DNA of 64,000 nt from Austwickia sp. TVS 96-490-7B (GCF_019331795.1 NZ_JAHPZL010000003.1:212367-276366), one strand, 5' to 3'; shown: positions 46,078 through 58,091, counted from the stretch's first letter. The notes: generated from the sequence alone by a model not told the origin. Translations and numbers: made by a program.

Positions 46078-46872
46078 GTGAACGACGAGCCGGCTTTTCC
46101 GGCGTCATTCGACTCCACCCCTGGGGACACCGCACCTCCCTCATGGCGCCCGGTGCCTCGACACCGGGCGTACCAACAGGTTGTCGCCCAGATCGAGGAG
46201 CAGATCCTGCACGGCAAGCTCGCGGTGGGTGATCGTCTCCCTCCCGAACGCGACCTGGCCGCCATGCTCGGGGTCTCGCGAGCAGCAGTCCGGGAGGCCA
46301 TCCGCACTCTAGAAGCTCAGGGAGTGCTCCATGCTGCCGTGGGCGTCGGCCCAGACGGCGGGACCACCATCTGCGCCATGCCTAGCCAGGCCCTGTCGCG
46401 GATGCTTCGTCTGCATGTGGCGTTGTCTAATTTTCCAGCCCAGGATGTCATCGAAGCCCGAGTGATGCTGGAGCGGTGGAGTGCCCGGTTGGCCGCTCGA
46501 GCTGCTCCAAGTGAGGAAGTCGCCCGGCTACGTCGACTGGTTGACCAGATGGATGATCCGGGATTGGATCGACCTACTTTTAACGACTACGACACTGAGT
46601 TCCATGTCACTGTCGCTCAAGCTGGCGGCAACGTCCTGCTCGCTGACATGACGACCGCGATCCGGGAGTCGATGCGCCTGCCCATTTTGGAGTCCTTCCG
46701 GGCGATGCCCGACTGGGAGACCTTTGTCGGTGATCTCCGTGCTGGCCATCGGCGAATTCAGGAGGCCATTGCCCGCGGTGAAGAGGAGGTCGCGGCGGAT
46801 GCGGTCGAAGAACACATTCGGTTTGCCTTCTCTGCCCTTCGATGGGGCGAACCCCAGCCAGAGGAGAGGTAG
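46078..46872 (+). CDS. FadR-family transcriptional regulator of lactate utilisation (LldR-like)
   Basis: 264 residues from GTG 46078, with AGGAGG 8 bases upstream; the open frame runs much further upstream but without similarity. The N-terminal GntR winged helix has AYQQVVAQIEEQILHGKLAVGDRLPPERDLA and the SRAAVREAIRTLEAQGVL recognition helix. The C-terminal FCD all-helical ligand domain has DYDTEFHVTVAQAGGN (Asp/His metal or ligand site) and HRRIQEAIARGEEEVAADAVEEHI. Divergent from lctP; probably represses lctP-lutABC and is released by L-lactate. Confidence 0.85.
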   Translation: MNDEPAFPASFDSTPGDTAPPSWRPVPRHRAYQQVVAQIEEQILHGKLAVGDRLPPERDLAAMLGVSRAAVREAIRTLEAQGVLHAAVGVGPDGGTTICAMPSQALSRMLRLHVALSNFPAQDVIEARVMLERWSARLAARAAPSEEVARLRRLVDQMDDPGLDRPTFNDYDTEFHVTVAQAGGNVLLADMTTAIRESMRLPILESFRAMPDWETFVGDLRAGHRRIQEAIARGEEEVAADAVEEHIRFAFSALRWGEPQPEER

Positions 46873-46952
46873 CGCGCTGCCGTCGCCCCGGGGACATCGG
46901 GCATGGCGACCTGGATGTCGCTGATGGGAACGGGAAAGGCGATGCTGACGCG

Positions 46953-47627
46953 TCATTCCGTCCCTGGATTTCCTGCGACTCCTTCGGTCGGGGTGCCCGG
47001 ACCAGCGGCGATACGACGTACGTCGGCTTCACTGACACCGCCGTGCCGCAGCAGGACCGGTTCTGCGCCAGTGCAGTCGACGATGGTCGAGGCTTGGCCT
47101 TGTGCTGACGGCCCAGCATCGAGATAGACGTCGACAGCCGCCCCCAACATGGTCGCAGCATCCAAAACGGTCGTCGCAGCAGGCTGTCCATGCAGGTTGG
47201 CGCTAGTGACAGCCATGGGGCCGGTCTGGCGGAGCAAGTCCAACGCAATCGGCTCGTCGGGCATCCGGACTCCCACGGTGCCATTGGTCTCCCCCAGGTC
47301 CCACATCAATGACCGCTGCGCCTTCAGGATCAGGGTGAGCGGGCCGGGCCAGCATGCATCCATGAGGTGGCGGGCGTACTCAGGGATGTCGGTAGCCAAC
47401 CCATCAACGGTGCGGGCATCTGCGACGAGCACCGGGGGCGGAACCTCCCGCCCCCGGTGCTTCGCTGCCTGCAAAGCGGCCACCGCTTCCGGATTGAAGG
47501 CATCAACACCAACGCCATACACCGTGTCAGTCGGAAGGACTACGATGCCGCCTTCTTGCACTGCCTGGACCGCCCGGGCCACCCCTTCGGCACGGTTCTG
47601 GGCACTGGTGACATCGATGACCGGCAT
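46953..47627 (-). CDS. tsaC: L-threonylcarbamoyladenylate synthase (TsaC/Sua5)
   Basis: 224 residues of the YrdC/Sua5 fold: GIVVLPTDTVYGVGVDAFN, KHRGREVPPPVLVAD, WPGPLTLILKAQ, VGVRMPDEPIAL and AVTSANLHGQPA. Makes threonylcarbamoyl-AMP from threonine, bicarbonate and ATP for the t6A37 tRNA modification. Short, single-domain form. In the conserved actinobacterial order it lies between prmC and wecA, but here a 3' neighbour (47637) intervenes before prmC. Confidence 0.94.
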   Translation of the reverse strand: MPVIDVTSAQNRAEGVARAVQAVQEGGIVVLPTDTVYGVGVDAFNPEAVAALQAAKHRGREVPPPVLVADARTVDGLATDIPEYARHLMDACWPGPLTLILKAQRSLMWDLGETNGTVGVRMPDEPIALDLLRQTGPMAVTSANLHGQPAATTVLDAATMLGAAVDVYLDAGPSAQGQASTIVDCTGAEPVLLRHGGVSEADVRRIAAGPGTPTEGVAGNPGTE

Positions 47628-47636
47628 GGCCCGATC

Positions 47637-48341
47637 CTAGAAGATGTCGTCTAAGCCGAAGTCATCCAGTCCGACGTCCCCGAAGCTGTCCGGCAACATC
47701 GCCTCGGCCTGCCCGCTGTCAATGAATTCACCGAGTTCACCGATGCCCTGCATCAAACCATGTCCCACGGCCACGCCCACGGCAGCACCAGCCACGGAAG
47801 CCAGCAGGACCTTACCCATCCCCATGCCGGCACCTCCGCCGCCTGGGGCGGAGCCCAACATCTGCTGCATCGTGCCAGGTTGGCGCATCTCGGCGCGCGT
47901 CGCGGCCCGGGCCAGTGCTTCCGGGCTGTCATTCGCTGGTGCTTCAGCCGGGTTGCCCTGCGTCAGCCTGGCCAGAACCTCCTTGCGTTGTTCCGGAGTG
48001 AGCTTCGCGAACGCTTCAGCGTGCACTTTCTCAATCTGGTCTGGCGGCGCAGTGCGCAGCAGGTATTGGTATCGCTCCACGGCTTGCTTGTCCTGGTCCG
48101 CTTGAGAGAGCGGGGCGCCGTGAGGTGGCATTCCCGCCGCGGGGGCTCCCGCTGGCGCTGGCTGTCCTGACGGGGGCATGCCGTACTGCGGGGGTGCTGG
48201 TGGGGCCATGCCGTAGGCACCGGGCGCCTGCGCAGCGGTCCCCTGGTGACCTGGGGAGGGCGCACCAAACTGACCGGAAGGCGGCATCTGGCCTGGCGCC
48301 GAGTCCTGCTGACGGCCGAAGAGTCGATCGAGGAATCCCAT
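47637..48341 (-). CDS. Pro/Gly-rich hypothetical protein with a helical core
   Basis: 234 residues, family not certain. ATG 48341 chosen for GAAAGG 6 bases upstream. The N-terminus MGFLDRLFGRQ is amphipathic and could bind membrane; residues about 15-80 are rich in Pro/Gly/Ala and probably disordered; 80-125 are helical (ERYQYLLRTAPPDQIEKVHAEAFAKL); about 170-200 is a Gly/Ala-rich hydrophobic stretch (VLLASVAGAAVGVAVGHGLM); the tail is acidic (DVGLDDFGLDDIF). I recall similar actinobacterial proteins mislabelled as cation-transporting ATPases. Function unknown; it begins 115 bases after prmC and ends 9 bases before tsaC. Confidence 0.65.
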   Translation of the reverse strand: MGFLDRLFGRQQDSAPGQMPPSGQFGAPSPGHQGTAAQAPGAYGMAPPAPPQYGMPPSGQPAPAGAPAAGMPPHGAPLSQADQDKQAVERYQYLLRTAPPDQIEKVHAEAFAKLTPEQRKEVLARLTQGNPAEAPANDSPEALARAATRAEMRQPGTMQQMLGSAPGGGGAGMGMGKVLLASVAGAAVGVAVGHGLMQGIGELGEFIDSGQAEAMLPDSFGDVGLDDFGLDDIF

Positions 48342-48459
48342 CACAAACCTTTCGTCGCACGTGGTGCGGCTCAGTGGTGCACCTGTGCACCGCTTGTGGG
48401 GGGCAACGGCATTCGCTGCGGGTTGGTTCCCCGTCGGCTCGACATCTGATCAGCGGCAC

Positions 48460-49386
48460 TCACCTCGCGGTGAAACGCTCCTCGGAGCGGATGGCTCGGG
48501 TCACTCGAGGCCGACCCGTCACGTCGGGCTCATCCTGCACGGAGGACCACCAGCCCTGGCTGTCAATCATCGTCGGCAGGCTCTCCCCCTGGCTGTCAGC
48601 ATGCTCCATCACCAACAATCCACCAGGACGCAGCAGCGCCGCCGCTCGCGATGCCATCCGAGCTGGCACCGCCAGCCCGTCTGCACTCTGCCCATATAGC
48701 GCCATGTCAGGGTCATGCTCACGGACCTCAGGATCGCGCGGAATCGCCCCATTCGGGATGTACGGCGGGTTGCACGTGACGAGGTCAACCGCGCCGTTGA
48801 GCGCGACGAGGTCAGCGAGCAGCGGATCAGCGGCATCCCCGTGGACCAGGTGCATCGCAGCGCCGAGCCGTGCCACATTTTGTCGGGCATACGCCATGGC
48901 GTGTTCTGACAGTTCCACCGCGGTCATGTGAACTCCATGGGACCGATAGGCCACTACCTCGTCGACAATCGCCAGAGCTACCGCGGCGGATCCGGTGCAC
49001 AGATCGACCGCCACCGCAGGACGTCCTGGCGCAGTGGTGTCCTGCCCGAGATAGTCCAAGGCGAGCTGAACGAGGGTTTCAGTTTCTGGTCGCGGAACAA
49101 ACACACCGGGACCAACAGACAATTCGATATGGCGGAACGGCGCGACCCCGGTCAGATGCTGCAAGGGCACCCGATCGGCTCGACGCTGCACCAGCTCGGC
49201 GTACCCGTCCGGCATAGGCGCCCCCAGCACCGCACGGCGGCGTACCTCCCCCCACGAGACACCCCACAGGTGCGCCGCGAGCGCGACTGCGTCGGCCTGC
49301 GGACTAGGGACGCCAGCCTGGCTGAGTTGGGCGGTGGCGATGCGTAAGGCCCCAGCGAGATCGGCTCGCGGGTAGCTCTGGGTCAT
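48460..49386 (-). CDS. prmC: Peptide chain release factor N5-glutamine methyltransferase
   Basis: 308 residues. The SAM-binding core has [19 protein letters not shown] and the NPPY motif ([23 protein letters not shown]) that grips the glutamine amide. The N-terminal helical domain recognises the release factor. Methylates the GGQ glutamine of RF1 and RF2. Its ATG overlaps the prfA stop (ATGA), coupling the enzyme to its substrate. Confidence 0.95.
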   Translation of the reverse strand: MTQSYPRADLAGALRIATAQLSQAGVPSPQADAVALAAHLWGVSWGEVRRRAVLGAPMPDGYAELVQRRADRVPLQHLTGVAPFRHIELSVGPGVFVPRPETETLVQLALDYLGQDTTAPGRPAVAVDLCTGSAAVALAIVDEVVAYRSHGVHMTAVELSEHAMAYARQNVARLGAAMHLVHGDAADPLLADLVALNGAVDLVTCNPPYIPNGAIPRDPEVREHDPDMALYGQSADGLAVPARMASRAAALLRPGGLLVMEHADSQGESLPTMIDSQGWWSSVQDEPDVTGRPRVTRAIRSEERFTAR

Positions 49387-50465
49387 GCGCCCTCCGTCAG
49401 ATGCGCCAGCCGCGCCGCCTCGTCCGCATCGACTGCCGATTGCACCACGGCATCCAAATCACCATCCAGGACCGTGTCCAGGTTGTAAGCCTTGAAACCG
49501 GTGCGGTGGTCAGCGATGCGGTTTTCTGGAAAGTTGTATGTGCGGATGCGTTCGCTTCGGTCCACGGTTCGGACTTGGCTACGACGGGCATCGGCAGCGG
49601 CGGCCTCAGCTGCGTCCACCTGAAGCTGGTGCAACCGTGCCCGCAGGACCCGCATCGCGGACTCCTTGTTTTGCAGCTGTGATTTCTCGTTTTGACAGCT
49701 GACGACGAGCCCAGTCGGCACGTGGGTGATCCGGACAGCAGAGTCGGTGGTGTTGACACTCTGGCCGCCGGGGCCGGACGAACGGTAAACGTCGATGCGC
49801 AGGTCCGCTGGCGCGATCTCCACCTCTTCAGGATCATCAATATCCGGCATGACCAGCACCCCGGCCGCTGAGGTATGAATGCGACCTTGGCTTTCGGTGA
49901 CCGGCACTCGTTGGACTCGGTGGACACCGCCCTCGTATTTCAATCGTGCCCACGGAGCGTCGCCCGGTGCAGGCACCCCTTTCGCCGCGATGGACAGGCG
50001 AGCGTCTTTGTACCCCCCCAGGTCGGATTCGGTGACATCCAAGAGGTGGGTCGCCCAGCCGCGCCGTTCGGCGTATCGCAGATACATTCGCAGCAGGTCG
50101 GCCGCGAACAGCGCGGACTCCTCACCGCCCTCTCCGGCTTTGACCTCGAGGATCACATCGCGGTCGTCATCGGGGTCGCGGGGGATCAACAGTCTGCGTA
50201 ACCGTTCCCGGGCTTCGGCCAGTCGAGCAGCCAAGACTGGTACCTCAGCGGCGAATGACTCGTCTTCTACGGCGAGTTCCTGAGCGGTAGCGAGATCGTC
50301 TGTGGTGGCTCGCACCTCTTCGTAGACCCGAACTGTGGGCGCCAACGCGGCGTACCGCTTGTTGAGTTTGCGCACCAACCCCTGGTCTGCGAAGACCGCC
50401 GGATCAGCCAGCTGCTCCTCGACCTGGACATATTCCGCGACCAGTGCTGCTGCGGACTCCAGCAT
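49383..50465 (-). CDS. prfA: Peptide chain release factor 1
   Basis: 360 residues from ATG 50465 (GGAGGG about 7 bases upstream). [13 protein letters not shown] carries the PxT tripeptide that reads UAA and [23 protein letters not shown] carries the GGQ loop that hydrolyses peptidyl-tRNA. The C-terminal [18 protein letters not shown] completes it. Follows rpmE by 87 bases. Confidence 0.97.
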   Translation of the reverse strand: MLESAAALVAEYVQVEEQLADPAVFADQGLVRKLNKRYAALAPTVRVYEEVRATTDDLATAQELAVEDESFAAEVPVLAARLAEARERLRRLLIPRDPDDDRDVILEVKAGEGGEESALFAADLLRMYLRYAERRGWATHLLDVTESDLGGYKDARLSIAAKGVPAPGDAPWARLKYEGGVHRVQRVPVTESQGRIHTSAAGVLVMPDIDDPEEVEIAPADLRIDVYRSSGPGGQSVNTTDSAVRITHVPTGLVVSCQNEKSQLQNKESAMRVLRARLHQLQVDAAEAAAADARRSQVRTVDRSERIRTYNFPENRIADHRTGFKAYNLDTVLDGDLDAVVQSAVDADEAARLAHLTEGA

Positions 50466-50552
50466 GACGACCCTCCGACGATGTTCGACGACCTCACATG
50501 CACCGACGCCGACCACTCCCGCGATCGGGATGGTCGGCGTCGTCACGGCACC

Positions 50553-50768
50553 TTACTTGGCGGCCTTCTTGCCGTAGCGGGCCTCGAAACGGGCCACGCG
50601 GCCACCGGTGTCGAGGATCTTCTGCTTGCCGGTGTAGAAGGGGTGGCACTGGCTGCATACGTCGGCGTTGATCACGCCACTCTTGGAGGTGCTACGCGTG
50701 CTGAAGGTGCTGCCGCAGGTGCACGTCACCGTGGTCACCCCGTACTCGGGGTGGATGTCTTTTTGCAT
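50553..50768 (-). CDS. rpmE: Ribosomal protein bL31
   Basis: 71 residues. [22 protein letters not shown] and [16 protein letters not shown] form the zinc-binding Cys set of the C+ type L31, so this is the zinc-containing form, not the Zur-regulated C- paralogue. In the conserved order rho-rpmE-prfA, but here a two-component pair is inserted between rho and rpmE. Confidence 0.97.
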   Translation of the reverse strand: MQKDIHPEYGVTTVTCTCGSTFSTRSTSKSGVINADVCSQCHPFYTGKQKILDTGGRVARFEARYGKKAAK

Positions 50769-50863
50769 GATCTCTCCTGGGTGTGAAAAACCGACCGGGT
50801 CGTGACACTGGATGAACCCACGTGAACCGGTGGCCGACGTACCAGTCTAGCGGGTACAGATCG

Positions 50864-53047
50864 TTAGGACGGAGCCGGGAAGACCAGCGGCAACTCCACA
50901 GTCACTGTCGTCCCCACGTCCTGCACTGAATGGATGGTGACCGCGCCGCCATGAGCTTCCACGATGCCTTTGGCCACGACCAATCCCAAACCCGCCCCCG
51001 GGACCTGCGCTCGCGTGGCATTGCTCGCGCGGAAGAACCGGGTGAACAGCCGGGACTGCTCATGATCAGGAATGCCAATTCCCTCATCCACACAGACCAC
51101 CCGGACTCGTTCCGACTCAGGGGAAGGCACTGTGCGCACCCGCACTCGTCGCCCTCGCCCGGTGAACTTCACCGCATTGGACACGATATTGGACACTGCG
51201 CGGGTCAGTTGTCCTCGATCTGCCATGACTTGAGCCCCGGCGTCAGCGGACACCTCAAAACACACCCCGCGCATCTCTGCGACCGCCGCCACATCGTCAC
51301 CGACCTTCATCACCAGCGCATCAAGGTCCACTGCTTCAATCTGGGTGTCAGAATCACGCATCCGGTTGATGAGCAGTAAGTCTTCGATGAGTCCGCGCAA
51401 TCGGGTGACATTACGGTCGATGATGCCCAACATTTGCCGCTGTTCCTCAGCCAGCGACCCCACATCCTCGTCTGCGATCAGTTCCAGATATCCAGCGATC
51501 GACGTCAACGGAGTTCGCAGCTCATGAGACACAGTCGAGAGGAACTCGTCTTTCTGCCGATCCAACTCCTCCAACCGCGTCATCTGTTCGGACCGGGCAT
51601 GTGCCACTTCTTCAGCTTCCGCACCTCGAGCGAGCTCAGCGGTGATGAACTGCACAAAGCCGGTTTCCACCTCAGACCAGGTACGACGCCCCGTGCGGAA
51701 GCGCGCTGTCATCACCCCGCGGGGCACCTCCCCCACCCCGAACGGGGCGACTAAGACAGCCCCACCGACTGCGGGATCCTGTCCCTGCCGTATCAAGGCC
51801 TGAAACAATGCTGACGGCTGATCCAGAGCCGTCACATCGGGAATCGCCAAACACCGCTCGCCTTTCCACAGCTGACGCACCTCACGGCGGACCAACTGAG
51901 CGGCTTCTTCAGAGACGGAATACCGCTGGCTGCCCTGGCCGGCCTTCCAGCCAAAACCACCCCGCTCTCCCCCGGCTACTCCGTGAATCATCAGCAGGCA
52001 GCAGTCGTCACTACCCAGCGCTGTGCCCACCGCATCGAGGGAGAGCTCGACGGCGGATTCCAGATCAGGGGCATCCTGAATACGTCGTCCCGTTTCTCTT
52101 GCCACCTGCGCCAATTTCAAGGCATACGTCTGGCCATCGAGGAGCGTGTGGTGGGATGACGTCAGCGCATTGAGCCCCACCGCGAGCTCTCGGACCTCAC
52201 GAGCCCCCCGGTCTTCATCCGCCCAGACGTCACGGCTGCCGCTGCTCTGCCGCAGACAGGTGTCCCGCAGGCGAGCCAACGGGACAGTCAGATCGCGCAT
52301 CGACCACCACCCCAGCAAAGCCGCGGCCAATAGCGCCGCCACAGTGGAGATGAGGACCTGACGTTGAGTCGCGCGAATGGTGTCACGCAAAGCATCCGCC
52401 AACGAGTCGCGCTGTTCCAGTAGCGCTCTGGACAGCGCTGCATTCGCCTCATCAACATCGGCAAATAAGGCGTCTCCCCGCATCAACAGCAGCGGGGTGA
52501 TGTCGTAGGTGAGCTTGGCTGACGCAGCGTACGCCCACCAGGCCATCACTGCCTGTCGTTGCCTATCGCGCAGCCTGGTGAGCTCAGCAGTGCTCACCGA
52601 GCCGACCCCGTCCGCTGCCGCAAGCAGGGAATCCAGCCGGTCCAGATGATCCTGGTACGACGTCAAAGCAGTTTCGTACCGTTCCAAGAACACTGCGGGG
52701 CTTCCCGCTGGTTCAAGTTTCTCGCGTTCGGTGAGTTTGGCGATCAAGTATCCGCGCAGTGCGGACTGGCCGGACACCATGGTGTTCTTCAACTCGCGGT
52801 TGGAGTCCAATGCTGGCGCGACGACATGGGTGTCCTGCTCAGCTCGACCAAGCGAGTCCCGCAGCCCCACCAGCGCCACCATTCCACCGACCATCACCAA
52901 GATCGAGGTGAGCACCGTCAGCATCGTCAATCGGGAACGTACTGACTTTCCATCCATCCGTGCCCACCATCGGGCAGGCCAGGTCATCCACCGCGGGCTA
53001 GGCATCGTCTCTGTGGGGTTCCTCAAAGACGAGGTCTGTCCACTCAT
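50864..53047 (-). CDS. Membrane sensor histidine kinase (CHASE3-HAMP-GAF-HisKA-HATPase)
   Basis: 727 residues. Two membrane segments (about 40-62 and 234-252) enclose an extracellular helical CHASE3-like domain. A HAMP segment follows, then a GAF-like domain (about 330-480), a helical linker, and the kinase core: FLSTVSHELRTPLTSIAGYL (phospho-accepting His), N-box NIVSNAVKFTGRG, G1 DEGIGIPDHEQ, and G2 GAGLGLVVAKGI. Its ATG overlaps the stop of the upstream receiver gene (ATGA), so the two are a two-component pair. The signal is unknown. It lies between rpmE and rho, where other actinobacteria usually have no gene. Confidence 0.9.
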   Translation of the reverse strand: MSGQTSSLRNPTETMPSPRWMTWPARWWARMDGKSVRSRLTMLTVLTSILVMVGGMVALVGLRDSLGRAEQDTHVVAPALDSNRELKNTMVSGQSALRGYLIAKLTEREKLEPAGSPAVFLERYETALTSYQDHLDRLDSLLAAADGVGSVSTAELTRLRDRQRQAVMAWWAYAASAKLTYDITPLLLMRGDALFADVDEANAALSRALLEQRDSLADALRDTIRATQRQVLISTVAALLAAALLGWWSMRDLTVPLARLRDTCLRQSSGSRDVWADEDRGAREVRELAVGLNALTSSHHTLLDGQTYALKLAQVARETGRRIQDAPDLESAVELSLDAVGTALGSDDCCLLMIHGVAGGERGGFGWKAGQGSQRYSVSEEAAQLVRREVRQLWKGERCLAIPDVTALDQPSALFQALIRQGQDPAVGGAVLVAPFGVGEVPRGVMTARFRTGRRTWSEVETGFVQFITAELARGAEAEEVAHARSEQMTRLEELDRQKDEFLSTVSHELRTPLTSIAGYLELIADEDVGSLAEEQRQMLGIIDRNVTRLRGLIEDLLLINRMRDSDTQIEAVDLDALVMKVGDDVAAVAEMRGVCFEVSADAGAQVMADRGQLTRAVSNIVSNAVKFTGRGRRVRVRTVPSPESERVRVVCVDEGIGIPDHEQSRLFTRFFRASNATRAQVPGAGLGLVVAKGIVEAHGGAVTIHSVQDVGTTVTVELPLVFPAPS

Positions 53048-53418
53048 CGGGTGAGGACCGCCACCACTCGTTGGACCAGCTCACGGGGACTGAAGGGTTT
53101 GACCAGATAGTCGCTGGCCCCGTTGGCGTAGCCCTCCTCCCTGTCGACGTCCCGGCTGCGTGCCGTCAGCAGGATCACCGGGATGTCTTTGGTGCGGTCG
53201 TCTTCACGGACCCGACGTAGGACGTCGATCCCGGTCAGGCCGGGCATCATGACGTCAAGAACCGCCACATCAGGGGGTTGCCGTTGCAGCTCCGCCCAGG
53301 CGGTCTCGCCGTCCGGAACTGCCCGCACCTGATACCCGGACTGGGTGAGTTTAAACGTGACCAGATCCCGGATGTCAGTGTCGTCGTCAGCGACCAAGAT
53401 CGACACAGCTCCGGTCAT
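53044..53418 (-). CDS. Single-domain response regulator (receiver only)
   Basis: 124 residues from ATG 53418 (GGGGGAG about 9 bases upstream). VSILVADDDTDIRDLV acidic cluster, AVLDVMMPGLTGIDVL with the phospho-accepting Asp, VILLTARSRD (Thr) and SDYLVKPFSPRELVQRV (Lys). No DNA-binding or effector domain, so it must act by protein contact, as CheY-like or phosphorelay proteins do. Coupled to the kinase by ATGA overlap. Confidence 0.92.
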   Translation of the reverse strand: MTGAVSILVADDDTDIRDLVTFKLTQSGYQVRAVPDGETAWAELQRQPPDVAVLDVMMPGLTGIDVLRRVREDDRTKDIPVILLTARSRDVDREEGYANGASDYLVKPFSPRELVQRVVAVLTR

Positions 53419-53581
53419 GACAGACCCACTCCCCCGTGGACGAGGCGTCGTCGACGTTCTCGTCGGCGCCGCAGTGGCATCGGGCGCAGGATGGGTGCCC
53501 GTCGACGTCACCCGAGGACGCCATCACTCCACTAGTCGACCGGGGTCAGCGGCATCTGAGCCGCCCATCCGGCCAGGCCCG

Positions 53582-53624
53582 TGGCCGACCCACCACATCA
53601 GGTAGATCAGCCACGGGTCGGCCA
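53582..53624 (-). terminator. Overlapping inverted repeats after rho
   Basis: TGGCCGACCC (53582-53591) pairs perfectly with GGGTCGGCCA (53615-53624). A second pairing, CCCGTGG (53578-53584) with CCACGGG (53611-53617), uses overlapping bases and cannot form at the same time. They start 7 bases beyond the rho stop on the minus strand. Likely the end of the rho transcript; no T-run. Confidence 0.55.
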
Positions 53625-53631
53625 GTCAGCG

Positions 53632-55614
<1,983 letters not shown>

Positions 55615-55944
55615 GAAGGTCCTTCCCTCGTCGTACGGGCCCGGACAGGACCGGACCAGGGATTCTCGGCGAGAGGATCAACTGAGCCGTCAGCGCCGAG
55701 GGGGGTGTGCCGCCCGATCCCACGCAGGCGTGGAACCGGCCGCGAGCGTGAGACATCCGGGAAAAGGATGGCGGCGGTGCAAACGGGGGTGACGGTCGGC
55801 AGTGGGATTTCAGATCGACCACTGGCAACGGCTGCTCCTGCGTGCCGTCACGCCCCGGAGACTCAACTCGGAACGGCCTTCACGCACCCCATGAAGCACC
55901 TTGAATGTAGCACGTCCACGCCGCAGATCCGACCTCGTCACCGG
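55615..55944 (-). promoter_or_regulatory. Rho leader/promoter region
   Basis: 330 bases without a gene between thrB and rho. On the minus strand TGCTACATT (55912-55904) reads as an extended -10, which would give a leader of about 285 bases, unusually long; autoregulation of rho through its leader is known in other bacteria. The -35 is poor. No named RNA element is recognised. Confidence 0.35.
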
Positions 55945-56982
55945 CTACGGCGCCCCCAATACTCCAGCGCTAGACGACGACAGCTCAGCGGAACGACCCG
56001 ACACCGCTGTCACTCGCACCCCTTGTGTCGGCACATCGGGGGCGAGTACCGACCATCGCACCGGTCCTGGCTGAGCCACCCTGCGCGCGTGCGCGATCAC
56101 TGCGTCAACGTTCTCACGCACCGTCAACACCAGCACCGACGGCCCCGCCCCGGAGATCACTGCGGCGTATCCATCGGCCCGCAGCGCATCAACCATCGCC
56201 ATCGAAGCCGGGTAGGCCACTCGCCGCTGCTCCTGGTGCAACCAATCCCTTGTCGCTGACCAGAGCCACTCCGGCCGCCTCGAGATGGCCTCCACCAGCA
56301 AGGCAGCCCGCCCCGCCGTCGCTGCCGCGTCAGCCAGGTCCACCTGATCCGGCAGAGCTGCCCGCGCCGCAGCCGTAGACAACTCGATCTGCGGCACACA
56401 CACCACCGGCACCACCCTGGGGTGCACGGGCAGCGATAGCGTCCGCACCCCGGGCAGGACGCCGCCCGCAAGCCCCGCTTCCTCCGACCATGACAAGGTC
56501 ATCCCGCCGTACACGCTCGCCGAACTGTTATCCGGATGGCCTTCGAGATGCGCAGCGAGCTCGTTAATGCGGTCACGATCTACCGGGATAGATCCGTCAG
56601 CGGCCGGGAGCGTCCCTTCGGACAGTGCCGCCACTGCGAACGCAGCAGCGACCCCCGCCACCGCAGCGGTCGCCGAACTACCCATGCCCCGGCTGTGCGG
56701 CACCCTATTCAGACAACGCAGCAGCAAGCCCGATGGCACCGTGTGGCCCGTCTCTTGCCAGCCACGCACCAAGCACCTATAGACCAGATGGCGAGCATCT
56801 CGCGGAACCTGGTCCGCTCCCTCACCAGTGACCTCAATCACCAGGTCGTCCCCGGTCAGGCTGACCTCGTATTCGTCCCACACCCCCAGGGCCAAACCGA
56901 AGGCATCGAATCCCGGCCCCAAGTTCGCGCTACTCGCCGGGACAGCGACGCGCACCGCCGTACCTGCCGCGAGAACACTCAT
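55945..56982 (-). CDS. thrB: Homoserine kinase
   Basis: 345 residues from ATG 56982, one base after the thrC stop. GHMP-kinase motifs: VRVAVPASSANLGPGFDAFGLAL at the N-terminus, PHSRGMGSSATAAVAGVAAA for ATP, and VISGAGPSVLVLT near the C-terminus. Phosphorylates homoserine for ThrC. Third gene of the hom-thrC-thrB operon. Confidence 0.96.
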   Translation of the reverse strand: MSVLAAGTAVRVAVPASSANLGPGFDAFGLALGVWDEYEVSLTGDDLVIEVTGEGADQVPRDARHLVYRCLVRGWQETGHTVPSGLLLRCLNRVPHSRGMGSSATAAVAGVAAAFAVAALSEGTLPAADGSIPVDRDRINELAAHLEGHPDNSSASVYGGMTLSWSEEAGLAGGVLPGVRTLSLPVHPRVVPVVCVPQIELSTAAARAALPDQVDLADAAATAGRAALLVEAISRRPEWLWSATRDWLHQEQRRVAYPASMAMVDALRADGYAAVISGAGPSVLVLTVRENVDAVIAHARRVAQPGPVRWSVLAPDVPTQGVRVTAVSGRSAELSSSSAGVLGAP

Positions 56983-56983
56983 T

Positions 56984-58090
56984 TCAGGAGTCCAAGCCCA
57001 GTGCGCGCGCCGCACCGACGAGGTCCACCCCCACCCGCACGGGAGCAACCTCTATCCCGTCTGTGCCCTGCAACGCCCAACCAGGGTCCTTCAAGCCGTG
57101 ACCGGTCACCGTGCAGACCACTGTCGCTCCGGCTGGGACCCGGCCCGCAGCGGACATCTTCAACAAACCCGCCACGCTTGCCGCAGACGCCGGCTCCACG
57201 AAAACGCCCTCTGTCGCGGACAACACCCGATGAGCCGCCAAGATCTCGTCATCCGTGACCGCGTCGATCAACCCCCCAGATTCGTCGCGAGCATCGACCG
57301 CCTGCTGCCAACTTGCTGGATGACCGATCCGAATAGCCGTGGCGATGGTCTCCGGCTCGTCGATCGGGTGTCCGGCCACGATGGGCGCGGCACCGGCCGC
57401 TTGAAAACCCCACATCTGTGGGCGCTGCGTCGCCGGACCACCGGTCGCAGCTGAACCTGAAGCACCCGGGGTCCCCTCGACGTACTCCCGGTAGCCGCGC
57501 CAATACGCGGTGATATTGCCGGCGTTGCCCACCGGCAAGCAGTGGATATCTGGAGCGTCGCCTAAGGCGTCGACCACCTCAAAACTTGCGGTCTTCTGCC
57601 CTTCAATCCGCGCCGGGTTGACCGAATTCACCAGCTCCACCGGGTATGCGTCGGCGAGCTTGCGAGCCATCGTCAGGCAGTCGTCGAAGTTACCGTCGAC
57701 CTGGATCAAGGTCGCGCCGTGGGCAATGGCCTGGGACAACTTGCCCATCGCAATCTTTCCCGCCGGGACCAACACTCCGCAGGCCATCCCCGCACGGGTC
57801 GCATACGCCGCCGCCGAAGCGCTGGTGTTGCCGGTGGACGCGCAGATCACGGCTTGCGCTCCCGCAGCTGCAGCCATCGACATCGCCGTGGTCATCCCAC
57901 GATCTTTGAATGAACCGGTCGGGTTGAGTCCCTCATACTTCACCAGGACGCGAGCCCCGACCTGTTCGGAGAGTCGAGGTGCCGCAATCAACGGCGTCCC
58001 TCCCTCATGCAGCGTCACCACCGGCGCGCCGGCCAGCATCGGCAACCGCTCGGCGTACTCCGCGATCACACCACGCCACTGGTGAGCCAT
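56984..58090 (-). CDS. thrC: Threonine synthase
   Basis: 368 residues from ATG 58090, one base after the hom stop, with GGGGAG just upstream. PLP-lysine in [16 protein letters not shown]; phosphate/cofactor loops [18 protein letters not shown] and [10 protein letters not shown]. Converts O-phosphohomoserine to threonine. Middle gene of the operon. Confidence 0.96.
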   Translation of the reverse strand: MAHQWRGVIAEYAERLPMLAGAPVVTLHEGGTPLIAAPRLSEQVGARVLVKYEGLNPTGSFKDRGMTTAMSMAAAAGAQAVICASTGNTSASAAAYATRAGMACGVLVPAGKIAMGKLSQAIAHGATLIQVDGNFDDCLTMARKLADAYPVELVNSVNPARIEGQKTASFEVVDALGDAPDIHCLPVGNAGNITAYWRGYREYVEGTPGASGSAATGGPATQRPQMWGFQAAGAAPIVAGHPIDEPETIATAIRIGHPASWQQAVDARDESGGLIDAVTDDEILAAHRVLSATEGVFVEPASAASVAGLLKMSAAGRVPAGATVVCTVTGHGLKDPGWALQGTDGIEVAPVRVGVDLVGAARALGLDS

Positions 58091-58091
58091 G

